Shown: positions 44,105-52,634 of the stretch, one piece after another
Layout: each line of letters opens with the position of its first letter
Position numbering within the stretch: position 1 is the first letter of the stretch
DNA from: CAZMCH01 sp964564735
GTDB lineage: Bacteria; Poribacteria; DTPJ01
Assembly: GCA_964564735.1 (NCBI GenBank)
Contig: CAZMCH010000003.1
Span: 33,192 to 97,191 of the forward strand
Direction of reading: 5' to 3'
DNA length: 64,000 nt
Made by a program: the position numbers and the translations under genes
Notes under the pieces: generated by a model
Seen by the model: the letters and a program-made list of their open reading frames with translations, nothing else
What the model was told of the DNA's origin: nothing
The model's database searches: none

Positions 44105-45229
44105 TTATTTATTTTGATAGGAAATAAGAGCATTTATATCATTTTTTAGTCTGAAAAACATCCCACCAAGTATAGATTTTCTTATTCCTCTCATCAGGCT
44201 TAGATAAAAATGTAGGTTGTGTATTGTGTGTAATCTATGAGCCAATATCTCATTTGCGATGAATAGATGTCTTAAATAAGCCTTTGAAAAATTCTTACAT
44301 GTATAACAACTGCATTTATTGTCCAATGGGGAAAAATCCCGTTTATATTGTGCATTTTTAATCTTTATCATACCCTCACTTGTAAATAAAGAGCCATTAC
44401 GGGCATTTCTCGTTGGCATAACACAATCAAACATGTCTATCCCCAAAGATACACATTCAACAAGATTTTCAGGCGTTCCAACACCCATAAGGTAACGAGG
44501 CTTATCTTTTGGCAGATGTGGTGCGACATGTCCAACAACTCCATACATGATCTCTTTTTCTTCACCGACACTCAGCCCGCCAAGAGCATATCCGTCAAAA
44601 TCCGTTGCAACCAAATCTTCAGCACTTTTACGTCTTAAATCAAGATAAACACTTCCTTGAACAATTCCAAATAGCAACTGATCGCCCTTATGGGTTGCTT
44701 TGCATCGCTTTGCCCAACGTGTCGTCATTTCCATCGAATTTTTTGCATAATCATAGTCACAAGGATAAGGTGTACATTCATCAAAATTCATGATTATATC
44801 TGCACCAATGGCATTTTGTATTTCTATTGATCTTTCAGGGCTAAAGAAATGCTTCGATCCATCAATTTCAGATCGGAATATAGTTCCTTCTTCTGTTATC
44901 TCACGATTTGCACCAAGACTAAATACTTGAAATCCCCCGCTATCTGTAAGTATAGAATGATTCCAAGACATGAATTTATGTAATCCGCCAGCTTTTTTTA
45001 TTATATTATGCCCTGGTCTTAGATATAAATGATAGGCATTGCCAAGAATAATCATTGCTCCCAAAGACTCAAGCTCTGCAGGAGAGCATGTCTTGACTGT
45101 GGCATACGTTCCTACTGGCATAAATACTGGCGTATGCACTTCACCATGAAGCGTATGTAATATTCCTGCCCTTGCATTTGTCTGGCTATCTTGTTTTACT
45201 AACTGAAATGTCTTTTTTCCTTTTGGCAT
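44105..45229 (-). CDS. tgt: Queuine tRNA-ribosyltransferase
   Basis: Exchanges guanine 34 of specific tRNAs for preQ1. Diagnostic features are 'TPVFMPVGTYATVKT', 'LTDSGGFQVFSLG' (catalytic Asp), 'GGLSVGEEKEIMYGVV', 'DCVMPTRNARNGSLFT' (nucleophile Asp) and the zinc site 'CSCYTCKNFSKAYLRHL' with a later His. About 374 residues. The ATG at 45229 has GGAGGG 5 bases upstream. A promoter lies within the in-frame extension that reaches 45262, which rules out the longer start. It heads the minus-strand operon running to 40497. Confidence 0.97.
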   Translation of the reverse strand: MPKGKKTFQLVKQDSQTNARAGILHTLHGEVHTPVFMPVGTYATVKTCSPAELESLGAMIILGNAYHLYLRPGHNIIKKAGGLHKFMSWNHSILTDSGGFQVFSLGANREITEEGTIFRSEIDGSKHFFSPERSIEIQNAIGADIIMNFDECTPYPCDYDYAKNSMEMTTRWAKRCKATHKGDQLLFGIVQGSVYLDLRRKSAEDLVATDFDGYALGGLSVGEEKEIMYGVVGHVAPHLPKDKPRYLMGVGTPENLVECVSLGIDMFDCVMPTRNARNGSLFTSEGMIKIKNAQYKRDFSPLDNKCSCYTCKNFSKAYLRHLFIANEILAHRLHTIHNLHFYLSLMRGIRKSILGGMFFRLKNDINALISYQNK

Positions 45230-45252
45230 ATTAACCCTCCAATTTCCTAATA

Positions 45253-45281
45253 ATAATAGCATTATAGTTGTATATTGTAAA
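45253..45281 (-). promoter_or_regulatory. Promoter for tgt operon
   Basis: On the minus strand: TTTACA (45281-45276), 17 bases, TATTAT (45258-45253), with an extended TGC before the -10 box. The leader would be short. Confidence 0.65.
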
Positions 45282-45335
45282 GATGGCTATTTGTGCATTT
45301 CATATTGACGAAAATAATCAACTAGGTTATCATAA

Positions 45336-45358
45336 AATCATTATAAATGATTATCATT
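45336..45358. promoter_or_regulatory. Fur/PerR-like palindromic site between divergent promoters
   Basis: AATGATTATCATT (45346-45358) matches the 13-base core of the Fur-box consensus. It is preceded by AATCATT (45336-45342), which forms a further palindrome with AATGATT. It lies 40-60 bases from both the tgt promoter and the disulfide oxidoreductase promoter. No regulator gene is in the window, so the assignment rests on sequence resemblance. Confidence 0.4.
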
Positions 45359-45398
45359 TAATAAGGGAATATACTGATAAGTCTGCCTGTTTTTGAGA

Positions 45399-45427
45399 TT
45401 GAGTCAAATATAAATTATAAATACAAT
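45399..45427 (+). promoter_or_regulatory. Promoter for the disulfide oxidoreductase operon
   Basis: TTGAGT (45399-45404), 17-base spacer, TACAAT (45422-45427), 24 bases before the ATG. Confidence 0.65.
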
Positions 45428-45451
45428 TTTATAGGATTTCAGGAGGAAAAA

Positions 45452-46096
45452 ATGGGGTTAATAAAAGAAGAACAACAAAAGCAATTAAAGGAACTTTTCA
45501 AAAAACTCAAGGGAAATGTCAAGCTTATATTCTTTACTCAAGAGATGGAATGTCCGTTTTGTAAAGAAACAAGGGAATTATTGGAGGATGTTTCATCTTT
45601 ATCGAATGGAAAAATTTCCCTTACTATATATGATTTTGTGGAAAACAAAGACGAGGTTGAAAAATATAAGATAGATAAAATCCCTGCAACAGTGATTGAA
45701 GGCGAAAAGGACTATGGCATAAGGTTTTATGGGATACCAGCAGGATACGAATTTACTTCTTTGATAACTAGCATAATGGCGGTATCAAATAATAATTCAG
45801 GGCTTTCAAAAGATACAAAGGAAGCGTTAAAGAAGCTAACCGATCCAGTGCTTATTCAGGTATTCATTACGCTTACTTGTCCTTATTGTCCAAAAGCGGT
45901 AGAAATGGCTCATAGGCTTGCAATGGAAAGCGATCTTATAACTGCTGAAATGGTTGAATCATCTGAATTTCCAATACTCGTGCAAAAACATAATGTTATG
46001 AGTGTGCCGAGAGTTATAATAAATGACAAAGTTGATTTTGAAGGAGCTTTGCCAGAAAAAGACTTTGTAGAGAATTTATTGAAAGTATTGGAATAA
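45452..46096 (+). CDS. Protein disulfide oxidoreductase (PDO, two thioredoxin folds)
   Basis: 214 residues with two glutaredoxin-like halves, each with a redox pair: 'EMECPFCKETRELLEDV' (CPFC near residue 35) and 'TLTCPYCPKAVEMAH' (CPYC near 150). Each half has a cis-Pro: 'KIPATVIEGEKDYGIRFYG' and 'VMSVPRVIINDKVDFEG'. PDO proteins are common in anaerobic and thermophilic organisms and shuttle disulfides in the cytosol. A GGAGG site precedes the ATG. It is followed 9 bases later by the CoA-binding protein gene. Confidence 0.92.
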   Translation: MGLIKEEQQKQLKELFKKLKGNVKLIFFTQEMECPFCKETRELLEDVSSLSNGKISLTIYDFVENKDEVEKYKIDKIPATVIEGEKDYGIRFYGIPAGYEFTSLITSIMAVSNNNSGLSKDTKEALKKLTDPVLIQVFITLTCPYCPKAVEMAHRLAMESDLITAEMVESSEFPILVQKHNVMSVPRVIINDKVDFEGALPEKDFVENLLKVLE

Positions 46097-46105
46097 AGGC
46101 GGTGG

Positions 46106-46501
46106 TTGAATTTGGAAAGACAAAAAACCGTAGCAATTATAGGAGCATCCAGCGATCCACAAAAATATGGAAATAAAGCTATAAAGGCTTATTCTATAAT
46201 CGGCTATAAGGTATATCCGATTAATCCTAACGAAGATGAGATAGAAGGAATAAAAGCCTATAAATCTATACTTGATATTCCTGACGAGATAGACCGAGTG
46301 ACGATGTATGTTCCACCAAAAGTCGGTTTGAAAATATTAGAAGATATAAAAAAGAAAGGCGTTAAGGAATTATACTTTAACCCCGGTTCTGAAAATGATG
46401 AAATTGTTGAAAAGGCAAAGGAACTTGGGCTTAATCCAATATTGGCATGTAGTATTTTGGCTGTCGGATTAAATCCTAAAGAAGATTTGCGATTGAAATA
46501 A
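46106..46501 (+). CDS. CoA-binding domain protein (YccU-like)
   Basis: 131 residues forming a single Rossmann domain: 'VAIIGASSDPQKYGNKAIKA', 'KVYPINPNEDEIEG', 'VTMYVPPKVGLKILEDI' and 'ELYFNPGSENDEIVEKAKEL'. This matches the CoA-binding domain of succinyl-CoA-synthetase type found alone in YccU-like proteins, which bind CoA and protect against oxidation. The start is TTG (46106 or 46112). It is co-transcribed with the PDO gene, which fits a thiol-redox role. Confidence 0.88.
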   Translation: MNLERQKTVAIIGASSDPQKYGNKAIKAYSIIGYKVYPINPNEDEIEGIKAYKSILDIPDEIDRVTMYVPPKVGLKILEDIKKKGVKELYFNPGSENDEIVEKAKELGLNPILACSILAVGLNPKEDLRLK

Positions 46502-46521
46502 TATAAGGATAGTGATGATTT

Positions 46522-46779
46522 ATGAAAAAATGGGAATATGATATATCTTTTCATCCGATAAATAATTTTGACATTACTGAAGAGGAGACGAACTATTCAT
46601 CTAATCAGACTATTGCATGTGATACAGAAGGACATTGTTTTTATAGTGATGTTATGAGACTTTATACTGACAAATACAGGGAATTACTCAACGAAAAAGG
46701 CTCTACTGGTTGGGAGTTAGTTCAACTTGGTTATCATAAGGGATCGTTGGTTTGTATATGGAAACGTGAAATTGACTAA
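46522..46779 (+). CDS. Small DUF4177-like protein
   Basis: 85 residues beginning 'KKWEYDISFHP' and ending 'GSTGWELVQLGYHKGSLVCIWKRE'. The K-W-E-Y start and G-W-E-L-V...W-K-R end match the DUF4177 pattern, with a central insertion rich in acidic residues. The function is unknown. It sits between the CoA-binding protein and a UroD-like gene, with short spacing on both sides. Confidence 0.7.
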   Translation: MKKWEYDISFHPINNFDITEEETNYSSNQTIACDTEGHCFYSDVMRLYTDKYRELLNEKGSTGWELVQLGYHKGSLVCIWKREID

Positions 46780-46797
46780 TATGGAGGCTTTATATAA

Positions 46798-47898
46798 ATG
46801 ACTCACAGAGAGAGATTACTTCGCACATTGCGTTTTGAATCAGTTGACCGTGTGCCTGATTATGAGTTTGGCGCATGGGAACAGACAGTAACTAGATGGC
46901 ATCAGGAGGGTTTGCCTGCTGAACATAAAGGCGTATGGGGCGCAATTAATAGCTATTTCCATACTGACGATACTGAATATGGCGGAGGTCCATGGATAAA
47001 CAATGGATTGATCCCCGGGTTTGAATATAAGGTTCTTGAAGAAAAGGGTGACCATATAGTTATTCAAGACGGTGATGGCGCAATTGCTGAGATGATCCGC
47101 CCTGAACTTGGCGCATCAATTCCACGCTATATTAGACATGCCATTGAGACTCGTGCCGATTGGGAAAAGGTTCGTGACGAAAAACTCAATCCTGATACGC
47201 CAGGGCGTGTTCCAGTAAACATTGATGATCTGTGCAAACTAACCATTGACGCGACATACCCAATAGGCATAGGTTGTGGCTCTATATATGGTTGGCTTAG
47301 AAACTGGATGGGTGTTGAGAATATTTCTATTGCCCTGTATGATGATCCAGATTGGGTTGAGGAAATGATGGAGCATCTCACAAGCCTGACACTCAAATTA
47401 TTGGAAAGTATAGCTGGCAAGTGCAAGATCGATCTTGGGCATTGGTGGGAAGATATGTGCTATAATCAAGGACCTTTAATTTCACCAAAGCTATTTGCAA
47501 AGCTCATGGTTCCAAGATATAAGCGCATTACAGATTTTTTGAGGAATGAATGTGGATGCGAATTTAACATGCTGGATTGTGATGGTAATATACATGAATT
47601 AGTTCCTTTGTGGGTTGAAGGTGGAATTAACGTTATGTTTCCTGTTGAGTCTGCGCATACTGACGCATATAAAATCTCAGATGAATTTGGCAAAAGGGTT
47701 CCCATTCGTGGATATTTTGATAAGCGTGCGCTAATTTCAGGTAAAGAAGCTATTGATAAGGAATTTGAAAGACTTACTCCATTATTGAAGCGTGGCGGAT
47801 TTATACCACATACCGATCACCTTGTCCCGCCTGATGTTTCTTGGGAAAATTATCAATATTATCGCCAGAAAAAATGCGAGTTTATCGGCAAAAAATAA
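46798..47898 (+). CDS. Uroporphyrinogen decarboxylase-family protein (paralogue 2)
   Basis: 366 residues starting 'MTHRERLLRTLRFESVDRVP', the family opening. It is rich in Trp and contains 'GYWWEDMCYNQGPLISPKLF'-like text (here 'GHWWEDMCYNQGPLISPKLF'), 'CEFNMLDCDGNIHELVPLWV' and 'GRGYFDKRAL'-like 'PIRGYFDKRALI', ending 'GGFIPHTDHLVPPDVSWENY'. The terminal H-x-D-H motif is common in Poribacteria/Planctomycete-type UroD-like proteins. Classic heme enzyme residues are not evident. GGAGG lies 10 bases before the ATG. Substrate unknown; demethylation or a sugar-related role is possible. Confidence 0.8.
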   Translation: MTHRERLLRTLRFESVDRVPDYEFGAWEQTVTRWHQEGLPAEHKGVWGAINSYFHTDDTEYGGGPWINNGLIPGFEYKVLEEKGDHIVIQDGDGAIAEMIRPELGASIPRYIRHAIETRADWEKVRDEKLNPDTPGRVPVNIDDLCKLTIDATYPIGIGCGSIYGWLRNWMGVENISIALYDDPDWVEEMMEHLTSLTLKLLESIAGKCKIDLGHWWEDMCYNQGPLISPKLFAKLMVPRYKRITDFLRNECGCEFNMLDCDGNIHELVPLWVEGGINVMFPVESAHTDAYKISDEFGKRVPIRGYFDKRALISGKEAIDKEFERLTPLLKRGGFIPHTDHLVPPDVSWENYQYYRQKKCEFIGKK

Positions 47899-47918
47899 AG
47901 AAACATATTGTCATATAA

Positions 47919-47964
47919 GCAAAGCGATAATTTTATTGATATTTTAAGAAGATTTTCGCTTTGC
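47919..47964 (+). terminator. Inverted repeat after UroD-like gene, possible terminator
   Basis: GCAAAGCGA (47919-47927) pairs exactly with TCGCTTTGC (47956-47964) around an AT-rich loop. It lacks a T-run, so termination is uncertain. Confidence 0.35.
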
Positions 47965-48013
47965 CTAAAATGACATTAAATAGATTATAGGAGTAAAAAA
48001 GGTAGATTAATAT

Positions 48014-50077
48014 ATGACGCAATCACAAAATAAAATAATCTTAATTTTCACTTTAACGTTATTATTTCTAATAACAACCATTACATTTGCAGATGAAGTA
48101 TTAGTAAAGATAAATATTGAAAATTATAATAAGATTAATAGCTCGATTTTAGATAAATGCAATTTCAGATTTCAAGGTAAATCGTTTATTCTAGTTCAAG
48201 GAGAAAGAGACCTATTTATTGATGATATTTTTAGTATAATAGACACCATTCAACCTAACCAATTATATTATATGATTGGTCAGAAACAAAGGCGAGCAGA
48301 ACTTGAGCAGATAGGAGAAGTAATATTAGAAACACCAAATTCCTTGCTTATTCGCATAGAACCAAATAAACAGCCTATATTAATTACTCTTGGACTGTCA
48401 TTATCGCCTTTGCCTGAAAATATTAAGTTGGACTTGAAAAAAAGATTAGCACCTTCTATTGATTCAGATTCAGCGCTTGACAGTGCAGTTATAAGAGAAG
48501 TTTCTAATGCTGTAAATAAAGATAGATTGAAAAAATTTGTATCTGATCTTCAGGAAAACAACGGATATAAAAGCAGATATTGCCTTCGTGTCAGAGAAAC
48601 AGACGATCCTTCAGATGAGGCATGTGATAACGCAGCAGATTATATATATAAAAAATTTGAAAGCTATGGATTGAAAGCTGAATATGATAGTTTTGATCAC
48701 GAAGTATTAACTCAGGGCAAATATAAGATGAGAAACGTGATCGCAACTTTACCGGGAAAGGGTGCAGATTCACATAAAGTCTTTGTTATTTCTAGTCATT
48801 ATGACAGTGTTGCATCAAAATCAACAAACTGGCAATTAAATTGGAAAACGATGCCAGCTCCTGGTGCAGATGATAATGCGACTGCAACAGCTGCGGTTTT
48901 GGAAGCGGCGCGCATACTTAGTCAATATGACTTTAATTCAACGATTAAATTTGTTGCCTTCTCAGGCGAAGAATTAGGACTGCATGGTAGCAAGCACTAT
49001 GCAAGTATGCTTTTTAACAACAACGAAGAAATCGCAGGTGTCCTTAATCTTGATATGATTGGCTATGATCCTGATATTCCTGATATTGATGTAATAACAA
49101 ATCTAGGTTCAGAATGGCTGGCTGAAGCAATGATTTCAATACAAAAAAAGTATAATCTAGGTTCATTAATATTAAAGAAAATAGTAAATCCAGATATGGT
49201 TTATAGTGATCATGCTCCTTTTTGGTGGAATGGCTATAGCGCAATATTAAGCATAGATAATTCTAATTTTGACTCGCCTGAATTTAACCCGTTTATGCAC
49301 TCCGAAAAAGATACAATAGATACACTAAACTTTGATATGATGACAAATATGGTTCAAATAGCAATAGCCACATTAGCAAGCCTTGCTGATCCTGTTGACG
49401 AAATTCCACATCCAGACCTTGCGATATATGAAAGTGGTATACATTTATCCAATGAAAGACCAGCGATTAATCAGACAATTGAATTGAAAGCCTATATAGA
49501 AAATATTGGTAATGCTGATGCAAAAGATGTTAGCGTTGAGGTTTGGGTAAAAGAACCAATTGCAAGAGAACTACGCTTAATAGATAAGCAAAAAATTGAT
49601 GTGATTGCCCAAAAGCAAGTAAAAATTACTACAAATTTATCACTCAAAGAATGGGGAGAATCTCAGATAATTGTTAAGGTTAACCCTGATTATAGCGTAT
49701 TTGAGACAGATGGCAGAAATAACATAGCAATTAGATCAATAAAGATTGGCTCGAATCTGCTTTCTATTGGCAAGTTATTGATATATCCAAATCCGACTAA
49801 ACCAGATAAGGAAAATGGCTTTAATTTTGAGTATACACTTAGTAGGGATTCGTCTGTTAGGCTTGAAATTCATAATCTAATTGGTGAACTTATTTATAGC
49901 AAAGAATATGCAAAAGGTCTAAATGGCGGGAAATTTGGCATAAATAAAGGGATAAAGTGGAACGGTGAAAACATATCAGGAGCAAAAGTTGCGCCCGGCT
50001 TGTATGTCTGTAATCTTATTGCAACAGAAGCTGGGACAACAGAGGTTGCATCAGGAAAGATTTTTCTCTTGAGGTAA
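48014..50077 (+). CDS. Secreted M28-family zinc peptidase with CARDB and FlgD-like C-terminus
   Basis: 687 residues with a signal peptide ('IILIFTLTLLFLITTITFA'). The M28 domain (about 230-460) has its metal ligands in 'VISSHYDSVAS' (His, Asp), 'PGADDNATATAAV' (Asp), 'VAFSGEELGLHGSKHYA' (Glu-Glu), 'LNLDMIGYDPDI' (Asp) and 'VYSDHAPFWWNGY' (His), so it is probably active. A CARDB-like beta domain follows ('PHPDLAIYESGIHLSNERPA'). A FlgD-Ig-like end ('LLIYPNPTKPDKENGFNF', 'GLYVCNLIA') resembles surface or secretion domains of FCB-type bacteria. It is an exported aminopeptidase, perhaps for nutrition. Confidence 0.88.
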   Translation: MTQSQNKIILIFTLTLLFLITTITFADEVLVKINIENYNKINSSILDKCNFRFQGKSFILVQGERDLFIDDIFSIIDTIQPNQLYYMIGQKQRRAELEQIGEVILETPNSLLIRIEPNKQPILITLGLSLSPLPENIKLDLKKRLAPSIDSDSALDSAVIREVSNAVNKDRLKKFVSDLQENNGYKSRYCLRVRETDDPSDEACDNAADYIYKKFESYGLKAEYDSFDHEVLTQGKYKMRNVIATLPGKGADSHKVFVISSHYDSVASKSTNWQLNWKTMPAPGADDNATATAAVLEAARILSQYDFNSTIKFVAFSGEELGLHGSKHYASMLFNNNEEIAGVLNLDMIGYDPDIPDIDVITNLGSEWLAEAMISIQKKYNLGSLILKKIVNPDMVYSDHAPFWWNGYSAILSIDNSNFDSPEFNPFMHSEKDTIDTLNFDMMTNMVQIAIATLASLADPVDEIPHPDLAIYESGIHLSNERPAINQTIELKAYIENIGNADAKDVSVEVWVKEPIARELRLIDKQKIDVIAQKQVKITTNLSLKEWGESQIIVKVNPDYSVFETDGRNNIAIRSIKIGSNLLSIGKLLIYPNPTKPDKENGFNFEYTLSRDSSVRLEIHNLIGELIYSKEYAKGLNGGKFGINKGIKWNGENISGAKVAPGLYVCNLIATEAGTTEVASGKIFLLR

Positions 50078-50125
50078 AAAAACGAAAAAAATGGAAAATA
50101 AACTGAATGTGAGGTAAAAACAGAA

Positions 50126-51304
50126 ATGCGAGCCATATTTATAAAAGATATGACATATAGAAAAGCAAGAGTTTTACTTACTGCAATAAGTGTTGCATGT
50201 CTGGTTTTATTAATTCTGCTTATGGGTGGAATGATGAAAGGTCTGAGACTGCAAGCAAGGGATTATGTAAAATCCATCGATAAGCAGGCAGGATCAGGCG
50301 TTGTATGGCTTTCAACAGAAAGATCAGGTAGTACATTTGCGGGTTTTTCATTGCTCAATAGCGAGTATCTTGAAGTGCTTCGAACAGCAAAGGGCATTGA
50401 TGAAAAGCAAGCATTATCTCCTCTTGTATTCGCACAAGCACGCCCAGTAATAAAAGGAAAAGAAAAAAAGGCTATCGTTGTCGGCTATAAACCAGGGCTA
50501 TTGGGAGGTCCTTCTGAAAGTGATCTAACAGACCCAAAATCAGCATTTTATCCTGTTATAGGGCGATTATTTCAGGGGAGTGAGTATGGAGGACCTGAAT
50601 ATAAACCGCCTGCGGAAGTAATTGTTGATGAAAAACTAGGGCTTGAAATAGGTGAAAACGTTGAGCTTTCAGGTAAGCCATTAAAAGTTGTTGGCAAAAT
50701 AAAAGGTCATCAATTTGTATTTGATACTCCATTAATGTTTATGGATTTAAGAACTGCACAAAATACCATATTGAGCAATATACTTTATGTTAATACGATG
50801 CTTGTTAAGGCAGAAAAAGGATATAATGAAGCGATATTAGCTGATGATATAAAAAAGCTAAGCCCGATAAGTGTTGACGCCCATACAGGCAATCAGATCG
50901 TCAAAATTATTCTTGCAAACTATGTTGATGAGCCAATGAAGGGTGTGCAGGCATTAAGGGCTTTGTTGTGGATTGCAACAGGTCTTATTGTTGCAATGAT
51001 AACTTATGTTACAACCCTTGAGAAAAGCCGAGAAATAGGCGTTCTGAAAGCGATTGGAGCATCAAACAGGTATGTTATTATGTTAATTTTGAAGCAAGTA
51101 TTTATTACAACACTTGCAGGCTCAATATTGGGTGTGATCCTTGCTATTGTAATGGCAAAATTTTTCCCGATTATGGTTTTAATTAGCTTTAGTGAATCAC
51201 TGCTTGTAGCGATTGTTACTGTTTTTGTTTGCACTTATGGCGGATATGTGGCGGGTAAAAGGGCTTCCTCAGTTGATCCAATGATAGCATTTAGAGGTCG
51301 TTAA
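50126..51304 (+). CDS. ABC transporter permease (MacB/FtsX-type)
   Basis: 392 residues. One N-terminal membrane segment ('VLLTAISVACLVLLILLMGG') is followed by a periplasmic MacB_PCD-like domain ('KVVGKIKGHQFVFDTPLMFM'). The FtsX core has three membrane segments, including 'TTLEKSREIGVLKAIGASNR', the coupling region that contacts the ATPase. It lacks its own ATPase domain, which is the next gene 1 base away. The pair would move lipoproteins or small molecules across, or signal from, the inner membrane. Confidence 0.92.
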   Translation: MRAIFIKDMTYRKARVLLTAISVACLVLLILLMGGMMKGLRLQARDYVKSIDKQAGSGVVWLSTERSGSTFAGFSLLNSEYLEVLRTAKGIDEKQALSPLVFAQARPVIKGKEKKAIVVGYKPGLLGGPSESDLTDPKSAFYPVIGRLFQGSEYGGPEYKPPAEVIVDEKLGLEIGENVELSGKPLKVVGKIKGHQFVFDTPLMFMDLRTAQNTILSNILYVNTMLVKAEKGYNEAILADDIKKLSPISVDAHTGNQIVKIILANYVDEPMKGVQALRALLWIATGLIVAMITYVTTLEKSREIGVLKAIGASNRYVIMLILKQVFITTLAGSILGVILAIVMAKFFPIMVLISFSESLLVAIVTVFVCTYGGYVAGKRASSVDPMIAFRGR

Positions 51305-51305
51305 T

Positions 51306-51983
51306 ATGAATACTCTTATTGAAGGTATCAATTTAGTAAAGAAATATGATGAAGATTCAGAAACCATCATTGCTGTAAATGATGTAAGTATATCAATCTC
51401 TTCTGGTGAATTGCTCGTTATTATGGGCGAGAGTGGATCAGGCAAAACAACACTTACAAGCCTTTTGGGTTGTATATTAAAACCATCATCAGGTCGTCTG
51501 ATAATAGAAGGCAATGATATTGATTATATGTCTCAAGACTTGTCGCAGATACGCAGAGAAAAAATAGGCTTTGTATTTCAGCTTTTTAACCTTATACCAT
51601 ATTTAACAGCATTGGAAAATGTAATGGTGCCAATGGATATATCAGGAATAAAAGGTCAAGAAGCAGAAAATATGGCAAAGGAACTTTTGGGATTGGTAGG
51701 GCTTTCGGATAGACTTAATCATAGACCGTCACAGCTTTCAGGCGGAGAGCAACAAAGGGTTTCTTTTGCTAGATCGCTTGCCAATAATCCTTTAATAGTC
51801 TTTGCTGATGAACCGACAGCAAATCTTGACAGTAGGAATAGTGCAAGTATTATGGATTTGATAGAAAAACTATGCAGAGAGAGAAATACAGCTTTTGCAG
51901 TTGTTACGCATGATGCGAATTTACGCCAAAAGGCTGATAGAATTATTGAGATGAAAGACGGTAAGGTAATTGATATTGAATGA
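51306..51983 (+). CDS. ABC transporter ATP-binding protein (LolD/MacB-type)
   Basis: 225 residues with Walker A 'MGESGSGKTTLTSLLG', the Q-loop 'GFVFQLFNLIPYLTALENV', signature 'LSGGEQQRVSFARSLANNP', Walker B 'LIVFADEPTANLD' and switch His 'FAVVTHD'. All catalytic elements are present. It forms a transporter with the preceding permease and heads into a lipoprotein and a vWA gene that may form one complex. Confidence 0.95.
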   Translation: MNTLIEGINLVKKYDEDSETIIAVNDVSISISSGELLVIMGESGSGKTTLTSLLGCILKPSSGRLIIEGNDIDYMSQDLSQIRREKIGFVFQLFNLIPYLTALENVMVPMDISGIKGQEAENMAKELLGLVGLSDRLNHRPSQLSGGEQQRVSFARSLANNPLIVFADEPTANLDSRNSASIMDLIEKLCRERNTAFAVVTHDANLRQKADRIIEMKDGKVIDIE

Positions 51984-52006
51984 AAATAACTTAGGTGGTA
52001 TTAAAA

Positions 52007-52624
52007 TTGAAATACATTATACATTTAATTTCTATTGCATTTTTTATTATGTTTGTTTCAGGTTGCGGGTCATTAAAGGAATATTGGAGTGAAAATTATG
52101 CCCTTGATAGAATGGGGGGAAAGGCTTCACTACCAGAGATCAATGATGGCAAGATTGAGACATTTGGCGTTACACACTATCCAGATCGAGAATATGAGAT
52201 TATCTTACCAGAGCAAAGAGAGATAAACCGCATAATTATATACGGCGTGAACTTAAAATCCTATGATATACTTTGCCTTAATAACGAAACGAAAAAATGG
52301 GTTTCAGTGGCTAGTCTTGGAGGAAGGGCTGGCAAGAAAAATGTCTATTATGACCAATACAAAACTTTGGTTCCAAAATTTGAACATCGTCTAAAATATA
52401 AAACTGACAGGATTAAGCTGGTTATAATAAGAACCACAAGCGATGCTGTTGTTACCACTCGTTCACCTGCGAAAAATGAGAAAATATTAAATCAGCGCAT
52501 TGAATATATCCAATTGGGACGTGAACGCAGGAAAATTGAGCTATATGACGTATTTAGGTTTACAGATGCAGGAGTTAGAGAGATAGAGGTATATAGTAGT
52601 GTTCCAAAACCGGAGACGAAATGA
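52007..52624 (+). CDS. Predicted lipoprotein of unknown function
   Basis: About 205 residues. The signal is 'YIIHLISIAFFIMFVSGC', with the lipobox V-S-G-C at about residues 16-19. The remainder is a beta-rich domain resembling a discoidin/F5-F8-like jelly roll: 'YPDREYEIILPEQREINRII' and 'GVNLKSYDILCLNNETKKW'. I chose the TTG at 52007 because AGGTGG lies 8 bases upstream and the signal then starts at residue 2. It ends by overlapping the start region of the vWA gene. It is probably a membrane-attached partner of the ABC system. Confidence 0.65.
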   Translation: MKYIIHLISIAFFIMFVSGCGSLKEYWSENYALDRMGGKASLPEINDGKIETFGVTHYPDREYEIILPEQREINRIIIYGVNLKSYDILCLNNETKKWVSVASLGGRAGKKNVYYDQYKTLVPKFEHRLKYKTDRIKLVIIRTTSDAVVTTRSPAKNEKILNQRIEYIQLGRERRKIELYDVFRFTDAGVREIEVYSSVPKPETK

Positions 52625-52634
52625 GGGAAATTTG

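Noticed and set aside
45230..45262. Longer start for tgt
   Set aside because: The -10 box of the likely promoter lies within this extension, and GGAGGG sits directly before the ATG at 45229.
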